From: Marsupella aquatica
Lineage: Eukaryota > Marchantiophyta
Reading direction: 5' to 3'
Length of the DNA stretch: 64,000 nucleotides
Assembly: GCA_973895155.1 (NCBI GenBank)
Contig: OZ316899.1
Location: 11,098,001-11,162,000 of the forward strand
The notes beneath the pieces are model-generated. The model did no database searches. It had not been told where the DNA came from and saw only the letters and a program-made list of their open reading frames with translations. Both the position numbers and the translations under genes were made by a program. Below are positions 36,636 to 47,306 of this stretch, one piece after another; the first letter of the stretch is position 1; every line of letters starts with the position of its first letter.

Positions 36636-36829
36636 TGTTGTAATACATATGTCATCCTAGATTTAAGGCTTAGAGATATGAATAGATAGGATATGAATAG
36701 GTTAAGAGAGGTGAATGGTTATAACCACCCTAACCAACATTGTACATCAAGACCATGAATTGGTCATATATTAAGATTGGAAGAAGGTTGGAATGTGTTG
36801 TTGAAGTTAATAACATTCAAATGTTAACA
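36636..36829 (+). repeat. 3' LTR of the copia element
   Basis: Same 194 bases as the 5' LTR, TG to CA. An open frame runs through its end into the F-box-like remnant downstream, but that is probably accidental. Confidence 0.9.
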
Positions 36830-37650
36830 AAACTTGTATTGTCAAATAATACTAAATCTCCAATAGATATCCTTTTTGACCTCCATACATCCTTATCCTA
36901 TTACCCGCAGATTGAGTTCCTAGGTGCTTTGTCATTATCTATGATCAATGAATACTCAAGAGAGTATAAGTATTTGCACCCGTTACAGAAATGGGAATTT
37001 ATTTTATACTGCCAGAATCTAGGATATTTGGAATCTTGCCCCTAGGAATTGGAATTCAGAACAGAATTCAGTGACCTACAAGACAAATTTAAATAAAGTC
37101 TAATGAAATTTCCCGTATGTCCAGGATGGATCTCTCAGGAAAATTCAGTTACATGTTAGATAAACTTCGAAAGGAGCATCAATTGTTGGAGGGATGTCAT
37201 TCCAATACAACGAGTCTCATTTCAGGACTTCCAAATGAGTTGGTTGAAAAGAATATTTGGCCACTCCTTCGGAGAAACTTCACAATGATCCAAGATCTTA
37301 ACCATGAAGAAACGGTCAATAAAATCAAAGAGATGGTGTGACTTGGAGTAACAACGAAGAAATGGAAATATCTTGTTTAGAATACAAAAGCTTGGGCTTT
37401 GCTAAAACTTGCCACTTTTGAGATCTGGAGATTGAATGAAATTCTTTCTGATAACTCCAGTCGAAATCCACTGTCATTGGAACTCATTCCGACAGTGTTT
37501 AGAGAAAGCCAGGATGAGATACCATCAATAGAGATTCTTGGTTCGTCTTGTGTCCTCAATCTTGAAGCTCTCCAAAGCATGTGGAGAGAGTTGAATGAGA
37601 ATGAGAGAAACATCCTCATTCAACAGTATTTTTCAAATGAAATAAGGTAG
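36830..37650 (+). pseudogene. F-box-like protein remnant
   Basis: Three open segments. The first (36830-37045) has FDLHTSLSYYPQIEFLGALS and ends at a stop after LESCP. The second (37117-37341) contains SGLPNELVEKNIWPLLRR, which fits the start of an F-box (LP-E-v--I-p-L). After a TGA at 37339, further sequence with KKWKYLV and NTKAWALLKLATFEIWRLNE continues to 37650. F-box proteins link substrates to SCF ubiquitin ligases. The stops and the adjoining LTR suggest a relic. Whether it belongs to the composite gene starting near 37780 is unclear; a degraded acceptor-like TTGCTAATTGCAA precedes that start. Confidence 0.45.
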
Positions 37651-37939
37651 TCAATAAGGAGAGACTTGAGGAGTTAGAACCCTCAATTTTGTATACGACA
37701 TGTTTTGACATATAAATAAATGGAAATTTGTTTTTTGGACAAGCTTAAAACTGTGATTGACCTTGATTGCTAATTGCAAATGGCCCCAACAACCAAGACA
37801 GGTTCAAAAAGGAAGCGTGATGAAATTTCACAGCCCAAGGAGAAAGAACAAAAGGTTGAGAAAGCTCCTCAAGACACAACTCTAACCAAATTTTGTGGTG
37901 CAAGGTTTAAGAATGTTTTATCCGAAGGCTAAGACTGTG

Positions 37940-38824
37940 TGTCACGTCGTCAGCCTTGGCCTTACTCCGGGCTTCGGCTTAAACAGGCACACCCCTTGTC
38001 AAAATGAGGGTTCGGGCAGGGAGGGAGGCACGGAATGCACCCAACTTACGTAAAATAGCGCTAAGTGCGCCTATTGTCATATACGGACACCTCCTAGGTA
38101 TGGTTTGTGTTCCGCTGTTGGAACGTACCTCAATTGATAGCAGGATCGACCCTAGCTTAAGGGCTTCTAAGCCTTCGTATTGTCCGCCTTCGATCCGGAT
38201 TTTGATGATATGGGTGCTCAACCCGGGCTTGCAACCACGTACACGCAAGCTGCACCCCGTGCACTACTTGGGTAGTGCGTTCGGCCAAGCGTTGGCACCT
38301 ATACACGAGATTCACACACATACATACGCACAAGCATAAAATCTCGATTTACACGAAGGAAATAACGGGAAGGGATTTTACTCCATACGCGTACACTTAG
38401 TTGACCCGAATGCTCTAGAGTGAACAGGTCCGAGGCCGAGGGTGTACACTACAACGGAGCCCGGCTCCGCACTCGCCCAGCGAGCTTAGTCTTACACCCT
38501 CCCCTTGGTACTCTTTCACTCCTAGAGGTCGGGACTCCCCGCACATACCGCGGATGTCCAACACTGAGACTAAAAAACCCCCCTGCCTCTACCGAGGGGT
38601 GCACTAAATACTAAGGGCCGAGGAACGGAGTGTCCTCCCGCCCGAAGATTTGCTGACTTAGGTCCTAACTAATCTGACTGTCAGGCCGCAAAACGGTTGT
38701 CTTATTAGAAGATCCTAACCTACGCAGGCTGGACAGCATGGCGGTGCTGCTCTAACTAGGGCAGGTTCCTGTCCCCATAGCCTGATTTAGCTATTCCTAA
38801 CCCTATTCTATTCCTACTCCGCCG
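37940..38824. other. Non-coding left part of the 3,977-bp insertion
   Basis: Downstream (3') of the carried gene. It holds a diverged GCGC palindrome (TAGCGCTAAGTGCGCCTA, near 38056) but no coding frame I can support. Confidence 0.55.
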
Positions 38825-41451
38825 CTAATGCCTGGCACGCTTGCCAGAGCTGCCCGAGTGGGAGCGGCCATCCCGCTGCTTACGAAGTCTGTCGTTGTCC
38901 GCCTTGAGGAGCTGGACCTGGTCTAGCAGAGATTCATTCTCTTGCTTTGTCGCGTCCGTCTCCTCCGCTGCCTCCTGGCATGCCTCCTCCAGCTGTTGGG
39001 CGTCGCTCGTCAGCTTGCCCACCGCCTGGTCCTGCTTCTCGGCTTTGGTTTGGAGCCGCGCTACTTCAGCCTGTAGCGTGGCTATCTCCGCAGTGTCTCG
39101 CTGGGCCCGTTCTTCGGCCTCCTCCAGGTCTTTCTGCCAGATGACAGCTTGATTCTTCAAACTGTCAATCTGGTTCCGGAGTCGTGCAATCTCGGCCTCG
39201 TTCCCAGCTTTGGTCTGTTTGGCTAGGGCGGTAAGGGCGTGCGCCTTTGCTAACAACTCATCGGCGGCTGCAACTTTGGGTCGTAGTTGCAGAAGCTCAG
39301 CCTCTTGAGCCGCAACTTTGTTCTTTAAGTATACGGACTCCACCCGGTACCGCTCTATCCTCTGAAGGGCCTCTGACTGGGCCCGACCTGCCTTTACTAC
39401 GGCAACCAACTCCTGATTGAAGAAACAGGCTACCTTCCGGGCCATGAACTCCCCGGTATCCCGGGAAATTTGATGAGAGAAATCTCCCAGAAGCCCGTTC
39501 AGAAATGTACCGGTACGAAGAGTTCCGGGTTGTGCCTGTCCGGATTTGGGCACGGGCAGACGTCAACACGCGCGGGGGCCGGGGCAGTGACATCCAGCCC
39601 TGGAGACGTAGTGTTGGAAGGGGTTGGAGTGTCCTCCTCCAGCAATGTCCGGTCCTCCGGAATAGCCACCGGTGGGTCTTCGGGAGACCCGGGCTCGAGT
39701 AAGGCCTCCGCTGTCCTGATTTTTGTACTTGGCCCGGCCTGGTTGATCGCATCTACGGTTGCGATTACCAACCCATCTGGTACCTCATCGGCCACGGCTA
39801 CAGCTACTTGTGGAGGTGGGGTGGGTGAAGCCTGCGTGGCCGCTGGACTTCGGGCCTTGGGTTGGGGCCGTCTCTCCAAGGCCTGGAAAACCCACCTAGC
39901 TGGGACCAGCTTTGTTACGTTGACATGGGGAAGGGTTCGTCGATCAAACCGAGCATACCACTCAAGAATGATCTCGATGTGGCTAGCAAAATATGCCTTC
40001 CCGCCAATGTATAGCGTCTTTCTTCGCCACTCCATCTCTTCATGGAATTTCTTAGCGAAGTACGACGCCCACTTCCTAGGTCGATAGTTCTCGACCTGGA
40101 TAACCTAGGCAGCGGAGATCTCCCCCCGGGGTTCCATCATGTGGAGGGCGTACCTTTGGAACTCCAGTCGCTCAGCTATCTCGGGGATGAGGCAGGTCCT
40201 CATCATGAACCCGTTGTCCACTGATCCCTCGGAGGGAAAACTCGAGGATTGGTACTTGGCTCCCTTGCCCCCGGGAGCCCGTGATTTGACTCGGTGGTCA
40301 CCTTTGGGTAACCCAAAGATCATCTTGAGCCGTTCTTCCGTGAGGGACATATTCCTTCCCCGCAGCCGAGTATGTTGACGTGCGTCATCATAATTCTTGA
40401 CGAATTCCGTCATGTCCTCCCCGTAGTACTTGCAAGTGTTCCAGGGGAGAGAGGCGAGGTGCTCGAATCCCTGAGTTTTCAGGTACACCGCATGTTTGGG
40501 ATGGAGGATGTTTTTATGCACGTTTTCCCCCATGCGGTGCATTGTCACCTTGGCCGCGGCTACCGTGGCCATTGGTAACCCGGATGCAGCAGCGGGTTCC
40601 TTCCTCTTCTTCCCCCGTGACTGGCTCGGGGAGGGTGACACCTCCCCATCCTCTCGATCGGGGATAGGTAGTGCTACCGCCGTTAGTATTGGGCCCGGGG
40701 CGGCCACGGTCACTATGTTATCTGCTGGAGCCGTTCCTTGGGTCCGGATATGGGGAGGGGATGATGTAGTGTCGGCCCCCTGAGTGTTCACTCCTCTGGG
40801 CCGCCTGAGCAAGGGTGGGGTAGCCTCGTCGTTGTCGCTAAGGTCCACAGCGTTGATAACGGAGCGTACTTGTACTGGCGGGGCGATCAGCGGTGGGGGT
40901 TGGCTAGGCTGAGGCTGAGACTGAGCCTGAGCCTGAGTCTGCGTTGGCGCGGGTACGGGTATGGGGTCGACTGGGCCGGCGCCGGCGGTTGAGGGTCTAG
41001 TTCCCATGAAGCTCTGTAGGTGCTGGTAGAAGTTCTCCAAAACAAGTGCAGACGGCCTTGTCGAACGGGTAGTGTTGGACTTGCTGTTGATGATAGCCCG
41101 AACCTGAGCAGGGATGTGGTCGAAGTGATGCCGTTGCAAGTCGATCATACCCGGGATATTGAAGACCTTGTCCGGAAGCCGAAGCAATGCTTCCCAAAAA
41201 CCGATATATTTGTCTCCATTGAAGAAGTACCCTGATACCTCTGCTAGTCGGTAAAGCTCGCTCTGAGATGGGTAGTCAAATTTAAGGATATAGTGGTGTC
41301 GTCCTGCTAGGCGGATGGCTCTCTCGTACTCGCGTTTGATTTTGTATTGGCGCGGGTTGGCGTGTTTCAATGAGTCGGCCAAGTGTCTTTCGGTAGATAG
41401 GAACTGCATCCAGAATCGAATGGCCAAACTGGAGAGGATCGTGTGCGACAT
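38825..41451 (-). pseudogene. Large transposon-borne protein: N-terminal mobile-type domain, Pro-rich linker, FGLP motif, C-terminal coiled coil
   Basis: The ATG at 41451 starts a helical domain (MQFLSTERHLADSLKHANP; FNGDKYIGFWEALLRLP), then a long Pro/Gln-rich linker, KKRKEP (basic) and LPWNTCKYYGEDMTEFVKNY, then LTEERLKMIFGLPKGD. A TAG at 40105 is in frame; the frame goes on through KTLYIGGKAYFASHIEIILE. A frameshift near 39500-39550 leads to a 200-residue heptad-rich coiled coil ending SGSSGKRARH at 38825. Intact it would be about 870 residues. The same architecture occurs at 50.3-53.7 kb. It recalls gag-like or plant-mobile-domain proteins, but I cannot name the family. Confidence 0.6.
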
Positions 41452-41550
41452 TCAGAGGAGATAGCAGTGGCGACTAAGAGAAAATGAGAGAGCTGGGGTC
41501 AAAACTGGCGTGTGGACTGATGGACTAGTGCACTACAAAGGGTCGGCTCC

Positions 41551-41567
41551 CCTTTTATACCTTGAGG
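41551..41567 (-). promoter_or_regulatory. TATA box of the carried gene
   Basis: On the minus strand the sequence reads AAGGTATAAAAGGGG, about 105 bp upstream of the ATG at 41451. It is a near-consensus plant TATA element in the right place and orientation. Confidence 0.6.
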
Positions 41568-43007
41568 GCTCGTTGATCACCCAACGTCTCCTCGTTGCTT
41601 ATAGGCTAAACCGTTCACGCTTGTAGTGTACCGGCCACTCCGCCGGTATGAGTCAGCGCGTGTCAGTGGCCGCTTCCCTAAGTTTGTTATACGGACCCAA
41701 GGGAGGGGCCCCTCCACGCTCGCAACCCAAGCGTGCGAATGGCGACACGCCGCCAGTCCGAACATGAATTCCCCTTATTGACTAATGATTTCCTACTCAT
41801 AATGGTTACCTAAATACTGTTGTTATGCTAATAATAGCGGCCTAAGATACCCCTAACGCGCGTGCTGCGCGGTTTAGACCAAATTACTCATTACTCACCG
41901 TACCGGCGGCGTCACACTGTGCATCCACTGAAGAAGGACAAATGGTCAACATGGGGAATTTTGCTCTATGAGGGGAACTTGCGCCTTTGTGTAACAAATT
42001 CGCAATCAAGAGTTTTGGTCATAGCAGACCATCGGATAACTGGAAGCCTCTACAAGAGAAATTTTGGTATTGATGACTTCTATGAAGCGCTCTGCCTTCT
42101 ACTGGAATCTGACAACAGCAAGTCAAAAGTTGCAATCTGCATGCGCCAAAAAGAGTACGACTTGTTTGATCAAAAAGCAGTTGAAGGGGAGCTTGTGACA
42201 ATTAAGAAATATGCAAGTGCTGTGAATGAGGTGCAAGTAATTCACACATTGTCGGAGGAAGTTTTTGGAGGAGATATTTCAAGCTATATCAACAAGGTGC
42301 TTGAGTGGGGCCAGGCACCTTATGATAGAATGTTCTCCGTCGGAAGGAAAGGGGAGATTACACCAGGGAATCTACCAGAGGAGCTCAATGATGAGAATGC
42401 AAAGGAATTGTTCAACACTCTACTCAGTGAATACAGAGACCTTGCTCTCTTTGAACAGGAGACTTTCACTGTTTCGACATTGAGATGTAAAATAGCACCA
42501 AATGATTACAAGTGCAGAGGATTCGATCAAAAGTATTGTGAGTCATTGAAGGGATCGCTCCTGGGACACTCAGCAATTGCGTTAGAAAAGAAACTGGTGT
42601 ATCTGGTGCCGATCAAGTGGGATCCAAAGGCAGCAGAACTGAGTTCGAAGTACGAAGGGGATCCTTTTCCCGAGAAGCCATCTCGAAGTGAGATGGATAA
42701 GTGCTACTTCTGGATTATTGGAGGCCAACACACAATTGAAGCTTACAAAATGATTATCGCAGACAAAAAGCTTGAGCTCAGTCGAAAAGAGCCTTTGATG
42801 GACGTGAAAGCAAAACTCTTATGGACTCCGTCCAATGTGGAGGGGAGAACAAAGGTCATGGGATTATCCCAGACATTGAATAACATGAACAAGACATCAA
42901 TGAGGGACAGTCAATTTCTTGTAATGGCTGCACAAGTCCGCTCACTTTGGATTTTGTTTGGGCGCCCTCCGCAAGCAAAAGGGACTTCATCTCATCCAAT
43001 GTGGAAG

Positions 43008-43105
43008 GTAAATCTTCATCCACGGTACAACGTTCCACAATAGAGGTTTAAATTAAAGTTATCATCTCGAGAATCTCTAATTAGTTTCCTCTAAATTGTT
43101 TGCAG
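43008..43105 (+). other. Intron 1 of the composite gene
   Basis: Donor AAG/GTAAAT and acceptor TTTGCAG join HPMWK to PFYNAAR in phase. Confidence 0.85.
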
Positions 43106-44413
43106 CCTTTCTATAATGCAGCAAGAATTGTGTTCCCAAACGCTGTTGTGGAGAGAAAGCAAATTCGATTTGTACAGATGGCTCCATTTCTCTTCAAAAT
43201 GTCAGATAAGACATTTGCAAAGGTAATGAAGGTTCATGAATTATCACAGGAAGGCAAGCTTATCCACTCTAACCGTCAGCATCAGCATAATGCAAAGACA
43301 TACGTCGATCGCACAACATGGAACCTGAAGACACGGTTCTTCACCCCCCTCCAAGGGCTGGATGATACAGACTTGTACAAACTTTTCTCCTATTTGCAGA
43401 AAAGAGAGAAAATCTCTCTCTTCAGAGACAAGAAAAAAGATAAATCATACATTGAGGAGCTCTCGAAAGGATGGAAGTCGGTGGAAGAGTTTTGTCTTGC
43501 AAAGAAGTGCAAAAAGATCTTTGAATCAATCTTGTTGACAGTTTTCACAAGAAAGAGTGATATAAACAATTTCAAACGGCTTAACAAATTAGAAAGGAAA
43601 AAGCTTTTTGAAAGAATAAAAACATTTTTCCATCTTGATAGTGAGAAGCTAGGATTGTTACGAGAAGCCGTCAGTGAGAAAATCTTGAAAATGGGGTTGA
43701 ACAAGAGCTGCGACTGGAAAGAGCTTTGGAAGAAGGTTCCTGTGTCATTTACAAATCTTGTTCATGCAATCTCAAGGTCTGTTGATAAAGAGGGTAATCT
43801 AAGGGCGGTCGAGAAAAATGATCTCTTCAGTTTGAAATCCAATGTTGGATTTGGGACTGAACTATTCTTTGAGAGAATAGTTTAGGACACTGTTCGATGT
43901 GTTGACTTCTTTTTCTTTGACACCAAATTTAGTCAAGAGTACGGTCCATTTGACCGAGAGTTCTACAACAGATTTTTCAGGGCAACAAGACAAATGGGAA
44001 GGCCTAGACACAAAATAGTGTTGATCATGAGGCCCCTAGATGTGATGGAGATGATGAGCGGATTGCTACTAATCCCAGGATACATAACTCTGCAGGCTCA
44101 GTATGTGAAGAAAAAATCAGAGAAGCAAGATAAGATAGGGCTATTTGGGAAAAGTGATGAATTGACCCAGTGTGTGCAGTATGTATTCTTTCACGAGGAG
44201 TTTGAGAAATGTAAGAATCCAGGTGAGAAAGAGGATATTCTAATGAGTAGAATGTCAGGAAGCATCACAAATTTTGAAGAGAGCGGAGATGAGGAGAACC
44301 AGGAGGAAGAGAAGAGCAAGAGCTTCTACAAGAGTGTTACAAAACTCCTTGTTACACCGGAAGACTCAACAATAATCTTTGGTGAAGGGCGGAGGTTCCT
44401 TCAATGCATACTG

Positions 44414-44514
44414 GTAAAATTCAATCCCTGCAATCATCTTTGTGACATGCCTAATCTTGCTAGGATTCATCCTTGATTTCATCCATCTCTAACTTTAATT
44501 GTTTTTGGATGCAG
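44414..44514 (+). other. Intron 2 of the composite gene
   Basis: Donor CTG/GTAAAAT and acceptor TGGATGCAG join FLQCIL to ECGAPV in phase. Confidence 0.85.
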
Positions 44515-44851
44515 GAATGTGGAGCACCAGTACGAAGCTACTGCTCAGAAAGCAGCCACAAGGCTACTCTAAGTTATTTCAGCACACTATTTCCACGGGT
44601 GGAAATTGGTCAAAAACGGTGTCCGGACCGTGAATCTTTTGAGAATATATTGAGAAGAAAAATCAGCAGAGGGAAGACAGCGCATGAAATTCGAGATGAT
44701 GTTTCTGACACATTGAAAGAGACCTATAAGCTTGACGACGAACAAATTTTGATAGTTCTCTCTGAGTATAGTTTGTCAGTGACAACCGATCAATTGGACC
44801 AGCCCACACCTTACAAACTTCCTCCGCTTCTTCCGACTCGACTACTAAGAG

Positions 44852-45004
44852 GTAACAAACAACATATTTTCCACAATTTTTGGTATTCAATAAGATTTAT
44901 TTTTCTTGGGACTATCTGTTGCGGCAGGCCTTGTCATAAACACAGAGGTTGCAATAGACATTTATTTCTCAGCTTAACTTCTCTCTTTCTCATTATCTCT
45001 CCAG
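44852..45004 (+). other. Intron 3 of the composite gene
   Basis: Donor AGAG/GTAACA and acceptor ATCTCTCCAG, after a pyrimidine-rich tract, join RLLR to GKDSNKIK in phase. Confidence 0.85.
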
Positions 45005-45939
45005 GGAAAGATTCCAACAAAATAAAATTGGGTTTTCAAGATGAGGATAGTGACTCAGAAGAGTGGATGCGACCAGGGAAAAGCAAACCAAAAGCCAGCA
45101 AAGCAACAAAGACAGACTCGGAGGAAGAATCCGACCAACAAAAACAAAAGGAGAAAAAGGGAAAAGAAAAGGTGGTTGATGAGAAGTCCTCTTCCGAGGA
45201 CATGGATGGTGATGTTGGAGACAGTTTGGATGGAGAAGTTGGAGATGACGACGGAAATTCAGACAGTGGTGCAAGCAGACAGAAATCGAGATAGAAATGG
45301 GGCGAGCAAAGACAAAAAGAGAGACACGACCGAAAGGAGAAAAGCCAGAGAAGAAGAAAACAAGAAGTAGGAACAAGTAGTGAGAAGGAAAACTTGGAGG
45401 AGGATGCGGGGGAGGATGAGGACCAAGAAGAGGACAATCGAGAAGATGAGGGGAACAATGAAGAAACTGATGAGACCAATACTGAGGAGGAAAATGCAGA
45501 GGATAAAGAAGATGAAGAGGGTGACGAGAGGGAAGACGAGGAGAACAAGGATGGAAAGGACAATGGAGAAAACCAAGACAACCATCAGGATGAAGGAAAT
45601 GAGGAGGGGAATCAAAAGGATGAAGGAAATGGGAAGACAAGTAAGGACGAGGAAAAGGCAGAGGAGGAGGGAAAGGAGGAGGAGCGGAAAGAGGAGGAGG
45701 AGGAACACCGGCAAGAGGAGGAACACCGGAAAGAGGAGGAGAAAATTGAGGAGGAGCGGCGGAAAGAGGAGGAGCGGATAGAGGTCGAGAGAAAAGAGGA
45801 GGAGCATAAGAAAGAGGAGGAACACCAAAGAGAGGAGGAACACCGGAGAGAGGAGGAGAACCGGAAATTGGAGAAGGACCAAAAAGAGGAGGAGCAAACC
45901 CGGGAGCAAAAAGAGGAGGCAAAGAAAGAGGAGCAACGA

Positions 45940-46480
45940 CGGAAAGAGGAGGAGCGGATAGAGGATGGGAGAAAAGAGGAGGAGCGGCTGAAAAAAGAGG
46001 AGCATAAGGAAGAGGAGAAACGACGGAAAGAGGAGGAGCAGATAGAGGATGGGAGAAAAGAGGAGGAGCGGCTGAAAAAAGAGGAGCATAAGAAAGGGGA
46101 GGAGTGGAAAGAGGAGGAACAACAAAAAGAGGAGGAGGACCAAAAAGAGGAGCAGCAAACCCGGGAGCAAAAAGAGGAGGAGAAGAAAGGGGAGCAACGA
46201 CGGAAAGAGGAGGAGCGGATACAGGATGGGAGAAAAGAGGAGGAGCGGCTGAAAAAAGAGGAGCATAAGGAAGAGGAGAAACGACGGAAAGAGGAGGAGC
46301 GGATAGAGGATGGGAGAAAAGAGGAGGAGCGGCTGAAAAAAGAGGAGCATAAGAAAGGGGAGGAGTGGAAAGAGGAGGAACAACCAAAAGAGGAGGAGGA
46401 CCAAAAAGAGGAGCAGCAAACCCGAGAGCAAAAAGAGGAGGAGAAGAAAGAGGCCGAGCGACAGAAAGAGGAGGAGCAAA
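45940..46480 (+). repeat. Coding tandem repeat, 87-residue (261-bp) period, in the Lys/Glu coiled coil
   Basis: The run from KRRKEEEQIEDGRKEEERLK onward at 46020 recurs 261 bp later at 46281 as KRRKEEERIEDGRKEEERLK. A shorter related block starts near 45941. The period is a multiple of three, so copies can be gained or lost without breaking the frame. No Cys and almost no hydrophobic residues are present. Confidence 0.85.
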
Positions 46481-47066
46481 AAGTGAAGGAGAGGCGGAAA
46501 GAGGTGGAGCTGCAGCGTAAAGAGGAGGGAGAGCGTAAGATGGAAGAAGAAGAAGAGTTCAAGCAAAAAGAAAAGGACGCAAAGGACAGAGAAGAGACGG
46601 AGAAAAAAGCAGAGGATAATGAAAGGAAGTGGAAAGAGGGAGAGGACAAGGCAAAACAAAAGGAGCTCAAGGAAAGAGAACAAGAAGAGAGAGAAGACAT
46701 GAAGAGAAAACATCAAAACGAGAAAAAGGGAAAGGGAAGAGCGACCAGGCAGCGGAAAGAGAGAGAGGACAAGGATCCCAAGGAAAATAAAGAGCAAACG
46801 GGAGAGCAACACAACAAGGAGCAGAGTCACTTAAAGGGAGTCAAGATGGAAAGAAACTTTGCAGATGGAAGGTTTGTGGATGGTCTAGAGAATGAATTGG
46901 GTGAGGACTTTCCAACAATTGACTCTGCATCTGATGAGCAGTTTGTCGACACTTTAAGTGAACTTTGACCCCCATTTGGTGAAAGAGAACTTACTGAAGG
47001 GAAATTAAAGAAGAAGCTATTGTTTGATGATAAGTCTCTGATTTCAACACAGTACATGGATACAGC

Positions 47067-47088
47067 TTCACGGAACAGTGTTCCGCAA
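47067..47088. repeat. GCGGAAC-type palindrome inside exon 4
   Basis: CACGGAACAGTGTTCCGCAA: arms CACGGAAC / GTTCCGCA with one mismatch. It lies in the frame at TASRNSVPQHM, the only member of this palindrome family inside coding sequence here. Confidence 0.8.
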
Positions 47089-47199
47089 CATATGCACTCC
47101 AAGCTAGAACCAACACTACCAAAGCTGGAGAAGCTCTCTGCAACTGAGTTGATGACAATAAATTCTCAATCTGAGACTTCTGCATCTCGGATTCCAAAG

Positions 47200-47306
47200 G
47201 TATGTCCCCTATATTGTTTGAGAGTTGGGGATAAGTTCAAGAAGTATATGGCCGAGATCTCAGTTTAGGGTGGAAGTTATTCTGAAAAGTAATTGCATCC
47301 TTGCAG
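47200..47306 (+). other. Intron 4 of the composite gene
   Basis: Donor AAAG/GTATGT and acceptor TCCTTGCAG join SRIPK to IMEMDLEK in phase, just before the Ulp1 domain. Confidence 0.85.

Larger units (their letters stand above)
31302..36829 (+). mobile_element. Ty1-copia LTR retrotransposon with identical 194-bp LTRs
   Basis: The 5' LTR (31302-31495) and 3' LTR (36636-36829) begin TGTTGTAATAC, end GTTAACA and look identical over 194 bp, implying recent insertion or recent conversion. A polypurine tract, ATCAAGGGGGAG, precedes the 3' LTR. Just after the 5' LTR, CGTTATCAACACC resembles the half-tRNA-Met type primer site of some plant copia lineages. The internal region has gag, protease, integrase, RT and RNase H in copia order. 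No 5-bp target duplication is visible: GGGAG on the left and AAACT on the right differ. Confidence 0.93.
37940..41916 (-). mobile_element. 3,977-bp insertion with 5-bp target duplication, carrying one minus-strand gene
   Basis: CTGTG occurs at 37935-37939 and again at 41917-41921. Removing the insert plus one copy rejoins a single reading frame of the host gene (KAKTV then HPLKKDKW), which fixes the borders. The ends are TGTCACGTCGTCAG and, in reverse complement, TGTGACGCCGCCGG: TG...CA termini and 10 of 14 matching inverted bases. TG...CA ends plus 5 bp suggest retroviral-type integration, but I see no long direct LTRs. It is more GC-rich than its surroundings. It could be a non-autonomous LTR derivative or an unnamed terminal-inverted-repeat element. 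Confidence 0.75.

Noticed and set aside
37940-41916. A standard LTR retrotransposon for the 3,977-bp insertion
   Set aside because: I looked for direct repeats starting TGTCACG or ending GGCGTCACA inside both ends and found none, and no pol motifs occur.
44993-46830. Very long minus-strand open frames (464, 523 and 362 residues) rich in Pro/Leu/Phe or Ser
   Set aside because: They lie antisense to the GAG/GAA/AAA-rich coiled-coil exon. Such codon bias removes stops from the other strand, and the translations are pure low complexity.
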